From Pseudolabrys sp. (GTDB taxonomy: Bacteria; Pseudomonadota; Alphaproteobacteria; Rhizobiales; Xanthobacteraceae): DNA of 43,276 nt. The notes under the pieces were generated by a model that worked only from the letters and a program-made list of their open reading frames with translations, made no database searches and was not told where the DNA came from. Every line of letters begins with the position of its first letter. Position 1 is the stretch's first letter. Both the position numbers and the translations under genes were made by a program. Shown one piece after another: positions 16,311 to 24,477 of the stretch. Where the stretch lies: contig JAHBZF010000014.1 of the NCBI GenBank assembly GCA_019635575.1, forward strand, positions 1 to 43,276. Reading direction: 5' to 3'.

Positions 16311-17804
16311 ATGGCCGCTGGGGAGTTCTTGCGTTTGTATCGCCGCCCGCTGATCCGGACCGTCCTGGCTACTGCCGCGCTCGCCGCCACCCTTGGCCTT
16401 GCCGGCTGCAACACCGACGGCACGCAAATGATGCCCGGCCGCGCCATGGCGCCGCTGTCGGACAAGATGGTGGCCGAACTCGATTCCAAGAACATGGACA
16501 AGGGATCGCCGATCCTCGTCCGCCTGTTCAAATCCGAAGCCGAGCTCGAAGTCTGGAAGCAGGATCGCTCCGGCCAGTTCGCGCTTCTGAAGACCTATCC
16601 CATCTGCCGCTGGTCGGGTCAGCTCGGCCCGAAGGTGCGCGAGGGCGACCGGCAGGCGCCGGAAGGCTTCTACAATATCACGCCGGCGCAGATGAATCCG
16701 AACTCGCAGTTCTTCCTCTCGTTCGACACCGGCTTCCCCAACGCCTATGACCGGGCGAACGGCCGCACCGGGTCCTTCCTCATGGTGCATGGCGCGTGCT
16801 CGTCGCGCGGCTGCTATTCCATGACGGATGAGCAGATTGCGGAAATCTACGCGCTTGGCCGCGAGGCCTTCGGCGGCGGTCAGCGTTCCTTCCAGTTCCA
16901 GGCCTATCCCTTCCGGATGACCCCGGAGAACATGGCCAAGCACCGCAACAGCAAGCACATGGCCTTCTGGAAGATGATCAAGGAAGGCTACGATCACTTC
17001 GAGGTCACGCGCCAGCAGCCGCAAGTGTCGGTGTGCGAGCGTCGTTATGTGTTCGACGCCACCGCGACCAACGGCACTTTCAATCCCGCTGCCAAATGCC
17101 CGACCTACGAAATTCCCGCGGCGATCGCCCAGGCGGTGCAGGAGAAACAGCGCCAGGACAATTATCAGACCGCGCAGCTCATCTCCCACGGCGCGCCGCT
17201 GGCGCCGAACCGCGCCGGCATCGATGGTGGCATGAACACCGTGTTCGCCGAGAAGCTCGGCCTCGGCAACAGCGACACGGTGCAGGACCAGAGCGGCCGT
17301 TCGATCATGCTGTCGTCGACCTCGAACGATAGCGGTATCTTCTCGCGCGTCGGCGTCGTGCCGCCCGCGCCGCTGCCGCCCGAAACCCCGGCCGCCGCGC
17401 CCGCGCCGAAGCCCGCCGTGGCGGTTGCTGCCGCGCATCCGGCTCCGGCGAAGAAGGCCGAGCATCCGACACGCTTCGCCACCACGCTCAACAAAATGTA
17501 TCGCACCGCCTCGGCGGACGCGAAGGATGCACCGGCACTGCGCGGCTCCAGCGCCGACGAGAACAGGCACGCCGAGATCAAGAGCCCGAAGACCGCGCCG
17601 CGCGACGACATCGCTGCCAAGCTCGCGGAAAAGCCGATGCCGGCCGCGCAAACGGCGCAGACCAACAAGCCGCGCGTGCTCGACGAAGCGCCATCCACAC
17701 GCAGCGCCTTCGCCGCGCCGCCTCCGCCGTCGTCGACCATGTCCGGCGCGCAGGCCGTGCTGCCCGCGACCTCGTTCAACAGCCGGTGGTCGGCGTTCCG
17801 CTAA
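16311..17804 (+). CDS. L,D-transpeptidase (YkuD) lipoprotein
   Basis: 497 residues from the ATG at 16311, preceded by AGAAGGG. An export signal ends in the lipobox LAGC with Cys33, so a lipoprotein is predicted. The YkuD domain, about residues 66-200, contains the catalytic motif MVHGACSSRGCYSM with His160 and Cys168. It resembles the YafK/ErfK group that makes 3-3 cross-links in peptidoglycan or attaches proteins to it. Residues from about 330 to the end are rich in Pro, Ala, Lys and Thr with no predicted fold, much longer than in simple family members. That tail may span or bind the cell wall. Alternative upstream starts would weaken the signal peptide. Confidence 0.88.
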   Translation: MAAGEFLRLYRRPLIRTVLATAALAATLGLAGCNTDGTQMMPGRAMAPLSDKMVAELDSKNMDKGSPILVRLFKSEAELEVWKQDRSGQFALLKTYPICRWSGQLGPKVREGDRQAPEGFYNITPAQMNPNSQFFLSFDTGFPNAYDRANGRTGSFLMVHGACSSRGCYSMTDEQIAEIYALGREAFGGGQRSFQFQAYPFRMTPENMAKHRNSKHMAFWKMIKEGYDHFEVTRQQPQVSVCERRYVFDATATNGTFNPAAKCPTYEIPAAIAQAVQEKQRQDNYQTAQLISHGAPLAPNRAGIDGGMNTVFAEKLGLGNSDTVQDQSGRSIMLSSTSNDSGIFSRVGVVPPAPLPPETPAAAPAPKPAVAVAAAHPAPAKKAEHPTRFATTLNKMYRTASADAKDAPALRGSSADENRHAEIKSPKTAPRDDIAAKLAEKPMPAAQTAQTNKPRVLDEAPSTRSAFAAPPPPSSTMSGAQAVLPATSFNSRWSAFR

Positions 17805-17843
17805 CGCCACCGGCGTTCGCCTGACGCCGGGATTCCTTTCCCC

Positions 17844-18110
17844 ATGGATTGCTTTGTCTATGTGCTCGGCACCACCGCCGGCCGGCGCCCGATGACCTAT
17901 GTCGGTTGGACCACCGACGTCGCCCGCCGCCTCGCCCGCCACAATGCCGGCACCGGCGCCCGCAGCACCCGCGGCCGGCAATGGTTGCTGCTGCATGTGG
18001 AGCAATTCGCCAGCAAACCCGAAGCCATGAGCCGAGAATGGCACCTCAAGCGCGACCGGGCCTTTCGCAAGCGACTATGCGAGAGCTTGGCCACCGAGGG
18101 CCTGCGTTGA
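17844..18110 (+). CDS. GIY-YIG nuclease family protein (UPF0213-like)
   Basis: 88 residues forming a single GIY-YIG domain. The two half motifs are CFVYVL near the start and TYVGWTTDVARRLARHN, where Tyr, Arg and the following basic helix are expected. The conserved Glu lies in KPEAMSREWHLKR. These small proteins resemble the nuclease module of UvrC and SLX1; some degrade DNA, but the role of this subgroup in bacteria is unclear. It follows the transpeptidase gene after 39 bases on the same strand. Confidence 0.87.
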   Translation: MDCFVYVLGTTAGRRPMTYVGWTTDVARRLARHNAGTGARSTRGRQWLLLHVEQFASKPEAMSREWHLKRDRAFRKRLCESLATEGLR

Positions 18111-18186
18111 CCGCACGACGCTTTTGTCGCGCCCCGTCAACGGCTATGACTGAGCGCGCGATTCGCCACCAAAACGCGGGAGCCCG

Positions 18187-18573
18187 ATGATCCGGCTGGT
18201 CCTGACACTGTCCGCGATGATGATGACCCCGGTTTCCGCGGCCAACGACGCTCGCTTCGAGGCCATCCTGAAACGGCTCGACCCGTCGGAGCGGCTGGAG
18301 CAGATCTGCGATTACGCGGCGATGAAATACATCAACCGCGACAAGAACCCCTATCGCCCCGACCGCGCGGTGATCGAATCGATCGCGCCGGCGCATGTGC
18401 GCGGCGACACCGTGCGCGGCGAAGGCGGCGCGTTTCGCAGCAAGGGCGAGTGGTATCAGTTCTCGTTTACCTGCCAGACGTCGCCCGACCGACTGAAGGT
18501 GCTATCGTTCGACTACAAGATCGGCCAGAAAATTCCCGAGAGCAAATGGGACGACTACGGCCTGTGGCGCTGA
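18187..18573 (+). CDS. DUF930 family secreted protein
   Basis: 128 residues with a short signal peptide (RLVLTLSAMMMTPVSAA). The mature part fits DUF930, recognisable by LDPSERLEQICDYAAM, NPYRPDRAVIES, GEGGAFRSKGEWYQFSFTC and KVLSFDYKIG, ending DDYGLWR. Two cysteines (in EQICD and FTCQT) could form a disulfide in the periplasm. DUF930 is common in Hyphomicrobiales and has no assigned function. It is separated from the GIY-YIG gene by 76 bases and converges on the MFS gene. Confidence 0.85.
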   Translation: MIRLVLTLSAMMMTPVSAANDARFEAILKRLDPSERLEQICDYAAMKYINRDKNPYRPDRAVIESIAPAHVRGDTVRGEGGAFRSKGEWYQFSFTCQTSPDRLKVLSFDYKIGQKIPESKWDDYGLWR

Positions 18574-18609
18574 TCGCCGAGGCTTGATCGTCAGGCTTCG
18601 CTCGAGCGG

Positions 18610-19845
18610 TTACCTGCGCACATACTGGAACAGCGACGCGAGCACGACCACCGCGAGGCCCGCCGCCAGCGCCAGCGAGACGTGAATGCCGGTCATCGCG
18701 CCGACAAGGCCGACGGTGATCCCGCTGAACGCCCGCATGCCGAGGCTCGCCATATTGAACAGGCCGATGACGCGGCCGCGGATATCCATCGGCGCGTTGA
18801 GCTGCACCAGCGTCTGCGCCATGGCGTTGTAGGACAGCTCGAAAAAGCCGGCCACGAACAACATCGCCAGCGCGAACGGATAGGACTTGGTCAGCGCGAA
18901 GCCAAACAACGCGAGCGCCCACGCCACCGCGAGAACAATCGCCGTGCGCGGCTTCGCATCGAGCACCCGCCAATATTCCAGCGCGAAGCCGGCGAGGATC
19001 GCGCCGAACGCGTCGGCCGCGAGCAGCGCGCTATAGGACACGCCGGGATCGCCGTGGCCGAGATCGATGGCGAAGCTCGGCATCTGCGGATGATAGGCAT
19101 TGCCGACCAGAAACGACATGCCGCCCGCGAGCAGGATCATCGACATCAGCGTGCGGTCGCCGGCGATGTCGCGGAACGTGCGGATGAAGTCGGCAAAGCC
19201 GCGCACCGCACGTTGCGGCACTTGCGCAATGGTGCGGAATTTCGGCCCGTAAGGCGCGCCGATCAGCCACAGCAGCATCGGCAGATAGAACAGCGTGTTG
19301 ACAACGATGCCGACCGAAGTGCCGAGCGTCAGCATGATCAGCCCGCCCATGGCCGGGCCGACCAGCACGCCGAGATAGCGCGCCGTCGCGTTCAGCCGCA
19401 CCGCGCTCGGCAGATCTTCCGGGCCGACGATGTCGTAGAGCAGCAACTGGTTCGGCGTCTGCCACAGCACGCCGGCGCAACCGTGGATCACCAGCAGCAC
19501 CATCGCAGCTTCCACCGTCAACGTATCGGTGATGAAGAAATAGCCCCATCCCGACGACGCGATGATGAACAGCCCCATGCCGCACTGGATGATCCGGCGC
19601 GGATCGAACTTGTCGGCGAGCGCGCCGACAGCGACCGACAGCAACAGGAACGGCAGCCAGTGTGACAGCACCGCGAAGCCGCCGAGCACCGGCGACTGGA
19701 ATTTCTGGAACATGACCCAGTAGCTGATCACGTGCTCGACATTGTCGGCCATCATCACCAGCACATAGGAGACGAACTGGATCCGGTAACCGGGATGGCG
19801 GAAGGCCGAAAAGGACTGTCGGGCGGCGGGCGCCTGCGTCGTCAC
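18610..19845 (-). CDS. MFS exporter (MFS_3/EntS-like)
   Basis: 411 residues with about 12 hydrophobic segments and two MFS halves. The loop 2-3 motif appears as GALADKFDPRRII; the half-2 counterpart is around APMDIRGRVIGLFN, which is characteristic of MFS_3 proteins related to the enterobactin exporter EntS and multidrug exporters. GTG at 19845 is used as the start, preceded by GAGG. Substrate unknown; there are no siderophore genes nearby. It converges on the DUF930 gene and lies downstream of another, unrelated MFS gene on the same strand, separated by a hairpin. Confidence 0.88.
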   Translation of the reverse strand: MTTQAPAARQSFSAFRHPGYRIQFVSYVLVMMADNVEHVISYWVMFQKFQSPVLGGFAVLSHWLPFLLLSVAVGALADKFDPRRIIQCGMGLFIIASSGWGYFFITDTLTVEAAMVLLVIHGCAGVLWQTPNQLLLYDIVGPEDLPSAVRLNATARYLGVLVGPAMGGLIMLTLGTSVGIVVNTLFYLPMLLWLIGAPYGPKFRTIAQVPQRAVRGFADFIRTFRDIAGDRTLMSMILLAGGMSFLVGNAYHPQMPSFAIDLGHGDPGVSYSALLAADAFGAILAGFALEYWRVLDAKPRTAIVLAVAWALALFGFALTKSYPFALAMLFVAGFFELSYNAMAQTLVQLNAPMDIRGRVIGLFNMASLGMRAFSGITVGLVGAMTGIHVSLALAAGLAVVVLASLFQYVRR

Positions 19846-19924
19846 GGAAACCTCGAATGATTCAAAGGAGGCGGCTCAAGCTGGCTCTGGAGCAACATCA
19901 CGCCGATGGAAAGAGGCGGCGAAT

Positions 19925-19948
19925 AAACGCCGGCCCGCACCGGCGTTT
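19925..19948 (-). terminator. Terminator-like hairpin after the second MFS gene
   Basis: A 9-bp stem AAACGCCGG/CCGGCGTTT with a 6-base loop, 50 bases beyond the stop of the MFS gene that ends at 19998 (minus strand). On the minus strand the right arm ends in TTT and is followed by ATTCG, so the U-tract is short. The AAA/TTT ends make it usable in both directions. Confidence 0.6.
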
Positions 19949-19997
19949 CAAGGCCGCGCCGCGCGATGGCCTCATGCAGATTTGCCGTGGCAACGGT

Positions 19998-21191
19998 TCA
20001 GCGCGGCTGTCGACCACGCGACAAACCCTTGATCGCCTGCAAGGTAACCGCCGCGGCACCGAGCGCGATTCCGATGCCGGCAACCGCCGGCCAGCCGCCG
20101 ATCCGCCATCCTTCACTGGCCATTGCCGCGCCGATGGCGCCGCCGGCAAACATTGAACCCATGAACAGCGTGTTGATGCGCGACTGCGCTTCCGGCCGCA
20201 ACGCGAAGATGACGTATTGGTTGGCGACAATCGCGCCCTGCAAACCGATATCGAGCAACGCAACCGCGATGGCAAATCCGACCAGACTTTCCCAGGTTCC
20301 GAGGATCACCCAGGACAGCAGCGTGACAACCGTGCCCAGCAGGATCGCGCTGTAAGGACCGCGCCGATCGGAGAGAAAGCCGGAAGCCGGCGTCGCCAAC
20401 ACCCCGACCAGACCGAGGATGCCGAACAGTCCGACGACATCCGCGCCGTAGCCAAATGGTGGCGCCTCCAGCCGGAACGCAATCACGGTCCAGAACATCG
20501 TGAATGCACCAAAGATCAACGCCTGCGTCATGGCAGCAAGCCGCAAGTCCGGCAGTTCCCGCCATAGCGTCGCCAGCGACGCGAGCAACTGCCCATAACT
20601 TTGACGGTTCTCGGAGCGGCTGTGCGGCAGACGCAGCGCCAGCAGTGCCGCTGTCGCCAGCGCCAACGGGACACCCAGCCAGAACATGGTGCGCCAGCCG
20701 GCAAAAGCAGCGACATAGCCGGCAAGCGGTCGGCTCAGGAAGATACCAGTCACCAGACCCGCCATCACGGTGCCGACCGTTGCACCGCGCGATTGCGGCG
20801 CAGCGAGCGTCGCGGCAAATGGCACGATCTGCTGCGCGACGGTGGCGGCTGCGCCGACAAAGAAAGAGGCAAGCAAAAGCATCATCGCGCTGGGTGCGAG
20901 CGCCGCAAGCGCCAGCACCGCACCGAGCGCGATGAACTGGCCGACAATCAACCGGCGACGTTCGACGAGATCACCCAGCGGCACCAGCAGCAGGAGACCA
21001 AGCGCATAACCAAGCTGGGTCGCCATCGGAATGAGACCGATCAACGGCCCCGGCAGATCGCGTTCGATCAGACCGAGCATCGGCTGGTTGTAATAGATGT
21101 TCGCGACCGCAACGCCGGCAGCAACCGCCATGACGAAAACGGGCGGCACACCGATGCTCGGCGATGCCGGAGAACTATCAGTCGTTTTCAT
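19998..21191 (-). CDS. MFS transporter (DHA-like efflux)
   Basis: 397 residues from the ATG at 21191; a TTG at 21245 would add 18 residues and lies only 20 bases from the DyP stop. Twelve hydrophobic segments are visible. The N-half carries NIYYNQPMLGLIE and the loop motif PLGDLVERRRLIV, and the C-half GFLSDRRGPYSAI. This pattern is seen in arabinose-efflux-like MFS proteins of the drug/H+ antiporter group. The gene follows the DyP-type peroxidase closely on the same strand, suggesting one operon. The substrate cannot be deduced, but pairing with a haem peroxidase fits export of an aromatic or oxidised compound (inference). Confidence 0.87.
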   Translation of the reverse strand: MKTTDSSPASPSIGVPPVFVMAVAAGVAVANIYYNQPMLGLIERDLPGPLIGLIPMATQLGYALGLLLLVPLGDLVERRRLIVGQFIALGAVLALAALAPSAMMLLLASFFVGAAATVAQQIVPFAATLAAPQSRGATVGTVMAGLVTGIFLSRPLAGYVAAFAGWRTMFWLGVPLALATAALLALRLPHSRSENRQSYGQLLASLATLWRELPDLRLAAMTQALIFGAFTMFWTVIAFRLEAPPFGYGADVVGLFGILGLVGVLATPASGFLSDRRGPYSAILLGTVVTLLSWVILGTWESLVGFAIAVALLDIGLQGAIVANQYVIFALRPEAQSRINTLFMGSMFAGGAIGAAMASEGWRIGGWPAVAGIGIALGAAAVTLQAIKGLSRGRQPR

Positions 21192-21265
21192 GGGAAGAAA
21201 TACGATCGGATGACGCCGGCGGTCAGCAGCGCATGCAGCCAGCAAGAGGTTGAAATGAAAAGATA

Positions 21266-22216
21266 TCAGGGCGCGTCGGGATCGACATCATCCAGGAATG
21301 TTGCCGTCGGCACAAAGAACAGCCCGCCCGTCACCACGCGACTGAAATCCAGGAGACGGTCGTAAGTCCCCGGCGGATTTCCAATGAACATGTTTTTCAG
21401 CATCGTCTCGATCCGGGCAGGCGACCGCGCATAACCGATGAAATAAGTACCGAACTCGCCTTTACCCACTTCGCCGAACGGCATGTTGTCGCGCACGATC
21501 TGAAGCTGCTCTCCGTTCTCCTCGATCGACGTCAGAACATTGTGTGCGTACGGCTTCTTCGCGGAATCGGGCTGCTCGATATCGGACAGTTTATGCCGAC
21601 CGATGATGTTTTCCTGCTCTTCGATCGGCACTTTGTTCCATCGCGCGAGATCATGCAGATACTTCTGCACGATCACATAGCTGCCGCCGGCAAAAGCCGT
21701 ATCCTCGTCACCGACAAGGGTGGCTGCTTCCGCGGCCTGGCCGACGGGATTTTCCGTCCCGTCGACGAAGCCGATCAGATCGCGATCATCGAAAAACTTG
21801 AAGCCGTGCACTTCATCCACGGTCGCGACCGCACCGGCGAGCCGCGACATGATGTGCGTCGCCAGCTCGAAGCACAAATCCATGCTGGCCGCACGGATGT
21901 GGAGAAGAATGTCGCCGGGCGTGGAGACCGCCGTGTACACGCCACGAATTTCCTGGAACGGATGAAGATCCCTGGGACGCGGCGAGCCGAACAACTTGTC
22001 CCAGATATCGGACCCAAACCCCATGACGCACGACAGTTGCCCGTTGAGATTCCGGAATCCGACGCCGCGTAACAGGCTGGAGAGATCGGCGCACACGCCG
22101 CGCACCGTCTGCAGGGCCTCCGGCTTCGGATTGACGGTCAGCACCATGAAGATGGCCGCCCGCGTCAGTCGGCTCGCGACGGACTGGGATACAGGAGGCG
22201 GCAGACTTGAAACCAT
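21266..22216 (-). CDS. DyP-type haem peroxidase
   Basis: 316 residues from the ATG at 22216. The family signature GFVDGTENP contains the catalytic distal Asp152 in the GxxDG motif; His225 (AHN) is the likely proximal haem ligand and Arg242 (VRDNMPFG) the distal Arg. Length and motifs fit the YfeX-like cytoplasmic class. There is no Tat signal and no encapsulin gene or encapsulin-targeting tail is obvious, so it is probably cytoplasmic and free. It oxidises dyes, phenols or porphyrins with H2O2; the natural substrate is unknown. The reading frame extends upstream to 22318, but that region is polar and unlike the family. It is the first gene of a probable two-gene operon with the MFS gene. Confidence 0.9.
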   Translation of the reverse strand: MVSSLPPPVSQSVASRLTRAAIFMVLTVNPKPEALQTVRGVCADLSSLLRGVGFRNLNGQLSCVMGFGSDIWDKLFGSPRPRDLHPFQEIRGVYTAVSTPGDILLHIRAASMDLCFELATHIMSRLAGAVATVDEVHGFKFFDDRDLIGFVDGTENPVGQAAEAATLVGDEDTAFAGGSYVIVQKYLHDLARWNKVPIEEQENIIGRHKLSDIEQPDSAKKPYAHNVLTSIEENGEQLQIVRDNMPFGEVGKGEFGTYFIGYARSPARIETMLKNMFIGNPPGTYDRLLDFSRVVTGGLFFVPTATFLDDVDPDAP

Positions 22217-22511
22217 GGCTGATAAATCCCCTCGCGACGCCGGCGCCTCGCTCGACGATCCGTCGAGATCGCCGGTTCCCTTGTTATCGCGCGGCGCGGA
22301 ACGCGATTCCAGCCCCAAATGCGGGTTGCCCCCCTGCGTGATGGCGGGATTTTGTCCGCAGCGCCGGCCGGCGGCTTCTTAATCCACGCCAATAAACTGC
22401 TTTGATAATGCGGGCTGCTCAATTTTTTTACGCGGACTTATGCCGAATCCCGCCAAGGTAACCGGCACCATCTGGCGGCTTGCGCAGCCGCAGCGCCGCT
22501 CCGGACCGCGC

Positions 22512-23102
22512 ATGAAGCCGACCACGATCAATCTGAAAAATCTTGCGATCGCCGTCGCCGATTCCAACGCCTTCGTCCGGCGGATCGTGGTCGGAATCCT
22601 GCGCGGCTTCGGCGCCACCAAGGTGATCGAAATCGAATCCTCCACGGCGCTGCACAAAATTCTGTCGGCGCAGAAGATCGACATGCTGTTGTGCGACGTC
22701 CGGCTCGCCCCTCAGGGGGGCCTCGCTGCAACCAAGGCGATCCGCCGCGACCCCGGCAACGAAAACCGCACCATCCCGATCCTGATCCTGTCGAGCGATA
22801 CCCGCGACACCACAGTGAAAGCGGCTCGCGATGCCGGCGCCCACATCGTCATCGCCAAACCGCTGTCGCCGAACATGCTTTACGACAAGCTGGCGTGGAT
22901 CGCGTTCAATCCGCGGCAGTTCGTCGATGTCGAGAGCTACTTCGGCCCTGACCGGCGGTTCAAGATCGAGGGCTATCCCGGCGGCATCGGCCGACGCAAG
23001 GGCGACAGGATCGTCGAACTCACCGCGGAATCCGGACCCGCGTTGCAACAGAACGAAATCGACAGCCTGTTCAGCGCCGCGCGCATGGGACAATCCGAAT
23101 GA
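22512..23102 (+). CDS. Response regulator with C-terminal extension
   Basis: 196 residues from the ATG at 22512; the frame is open from an ATG at 22440, but the extra 24 residues are not REC-like. The receiver domain spans about residues 10-130: acidic AVADSNAF, the phospho-acceptor Asp in LLCDVRLAP, ILSSDT, and the conserved Lys in IAKPLSP. The C-terminal 65 residues (NPRQFVDVESYFGPDRR, then EGYPGGIGRRKGDR) have no known DNA-binding motif. That argues for output by protein contact. It overlaps the next gene by four bases (ATGA) and converges on the chemotaxis operon, so a role in chemotaxis signalling is likely. There is no cognate kinase gene adjacent other than cheA. Confidence 0.87.
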   Translation: MKPTTINLKNLAIAVADSNAFVRRIVVGILRGFGATKVIEIESSTALHKILSAQKIDMLLCDVRLAPQGGLAATKAIRRDPGNENRTIPILILSSDTRDTTVKAARDAGAHIVIAKPLSPNMLYDKLAWIAFNPRQFVDVESYFGPDRRFKIEGYPGGIGRRKGDRIVELTAESGPALQQNEIDSLFSAARMGQSE

Positions 23103-23590
23103 AGCCGTCGTCCAGCGCGCATATGTTTTATACCGACACGAAATTCGACCGCACCGTGCGATCACCCGGAGGCGTGCCGCGCGACGAGGCGGTCGCCCGC
23201 GCCGACGCCGAGATCGAGGCGCTGCGGGCTAATTTCGAAACCTGGGTGGACATGGCGCTGTCGGAAATCGTACGCATCACCAAGTCGCTGCCTAAGGATA
23301 GTGCGGACATGCCGGCGATCGAGGCGCTTCATCGCAACAGTGCCTATCTGCTCGACGTCGGCACCACGATGGGCTTCGCACTGATCACGTTCGTCGCCAA
23401 AAACTTCTGCGAGGTGCTGGAAGCCATGCAGAACGGCGCGACATTCCGCAAGGCGCTGATCGAATGTCATGTCGGCGCTTTGCAACTGGCCCGGCAGGAC
23501 CGTTACCGCGGTCTTCGTCTCGATCAGGTGGCCGACATGACCGATGGTCTGCGGCAGTTGCTTCGTCTCACCGTCGAGACTCGCACCTGA
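23099..23590 (+). CDS. Helical protein coupled to the response regulator, HPt-like segment
   Basis: 163 residues, not confidently recognised. Apart from a polar N-terminus it appears all-helical. The segment ALHRNSAYLLDVGTTMGF has a His followed at +10 by Gly, the spacing of the HPt phosphotransfer motif, but lacks the Lys-Gly usually next to the His. The ATG overlaps the response regulator stop (ATGA), so the two are translationally coupled and probably interact. I suspect that it is a chemotaxis accessory protein of the kind found with stand-alone receiver proteins in Bradyrhizobium relatives. Function unproven. Confidence 0.72.
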   Translation: MKPSSSAHMFYTDTKFDRTVRSPGGVPRDEAVARADAEIEALRANFETWVDMALSEIVRITKSLPKDSADMPAIEALHRNSAYLLDVGTTMGFALITFVAKNFCEVLEAMQNGATFRKALIECHVGALQLARQDRYRGLRLDQVADMTDGLRQLLRLTVETRT

Positions 23591-23608
23591 AGGGCGCCGC
23601 ACGCGGCA

Positions 23609-24010
23609 TCAGAACTCGACATCCATCTCCATCTGCTCGCATTCGGCTACCGGGCTCTCCGGCAGTGCTGGCGCGATATGATCGAGCATCCGTTCACGCA
23701 GATCGGCGAGGCAGATCTGATCCACCGTCTCCAGCACATAGCGCTGGCGATCCTCGTGCGGGGCGCCACAATGACGACCATAAACAGCGAGCGCGTGGCT
23801 CAAAGCCTCGAATGCCTGTTTCAGCCGGTCAAACGCCTGCAGCGCGACGACGAGACCGGGATCGGGACGCGCGCCAACCAGCACCAGTTCGCTGACGCGG
23901 CTTGCCGCCGCTTCGAGCTGCAGCACATTCTCGTGCAGCAGACGGGCGCACGCGGTGAGGAACACATCGATATCATCGTGCTCCCGGACCAGAACATCGG
24001 GACGATTCAC
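23609..24010 (-). CDS. Unknown helical protein at the end of the che operon
   Basis: 133 residues, starting at a GTG with GAGGG at a good distance and only seven bases after the cheY stop. It is predicted mostly helical with a heptad-like middle (VLQLEAAASRVSEL; FDRLKQAFEALSHALAVYG) and ends in an acidic tail (ECEQMEMDVEF). No family motif is recognised; in particular there is no CheZ-like Gln-containing active-site sequence that I can identify. Position as last gene of the che operon suggests a phosphatase, scaffold or adaptor for CheY (inference). It converges on the HPt-like gene with an 18-base gap and no visible terminator. Confidence 0.68.
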   Translation of the reverse strand: MNRPDVLVREHDDIDVFLTACARLLHENVLQLEAAASRVSELVLVGARPDPGLVVALQAFDRLKQAFEALSHALAVYGRHCGAPHEDRQRYVLETVDQICLADLRERMLDHIAPALPESPVAECEQMEMDVEF

Positions 24011-24017
24011 GCCACCC

Positions 24018-24407
24018 TCACGACAGCCGGCCGACCACTTGCTCGATCTTGGTGCGCAGGATATCCGGCGTGAACGGCTTGACCAGATAGTTATTCACGC
24101 CGGCCTGCGCCGCCATCACCACCAATTCCTTGTCGCCGCGTCCGGTGAGCAGGATGAACGGCACCTTTCGCACAGCCGGATGGCTGCGCACGGCGCGAAG
24201 CAGGCCGAGGCCATCCATCTCCGGCATATTGTAGTCGGAAATGATGAGATCGAGCGGCTGCGTGCCGGCGGTCGCGAGCGCCGCGACGCCATTCTCGGCT
24301 TCCGTGATATGACGCACGCCGATCTGCTCCAGCGTCATGCGCGTCATCTGCCGCACGCTTTTCTGATCGTCGACAATCAGCACCTTCATGGCCATGGCAT
24401 TGGGCAT
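24018..24407 (-). CDS. cheY: Single-domain response regulator CheY
   Basis: 129 residues consisting of one receiver domain. Acidic residues Asp13-Asp14 (IVDDQKS), the phospho-acceptor Asp58 (ISDYNMPEMDG), the Thr of LLTGRG and the Lys of YLVKPFTPD are all in place. The ATG at 24407 is preceded by AAGGAG eight bases away, which decides the start over longer frames. It follows cheA by 70 bases. In the absence of flagellar genes, it could control flagella encoded elsewhere, type IV or Tad pili, or another output. No CheZ is seen. Confidence 0.93.
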   Translation of the reverse strand: MPNAMAMKVLIVDDQKSVRQMTRMTLEQIGVRHITEAENGVAALATAGTQPLDLIISDYNMPEMDGLGLLRAVRSHPAVRKVPFILLTGRGDKELVVMAAQAGVNNYLVKPFTPDILRTKIEQVVGRLS

Positions 24408-24477
24408 TATCGAGGCTCCTTCGCGGCGATGCTCCGGCTCATACGCTCGGGTTGCACTCCGGGTTGCTTCAGCGTCG

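Noticed and set aside
21266..22216. DyP peroxidase as encapsulin cargo.
   Set aside because: No encapsulin shell gene is adjacent and the C-terminus (FLDDVDPDAP) does not look like a targeting peptide.
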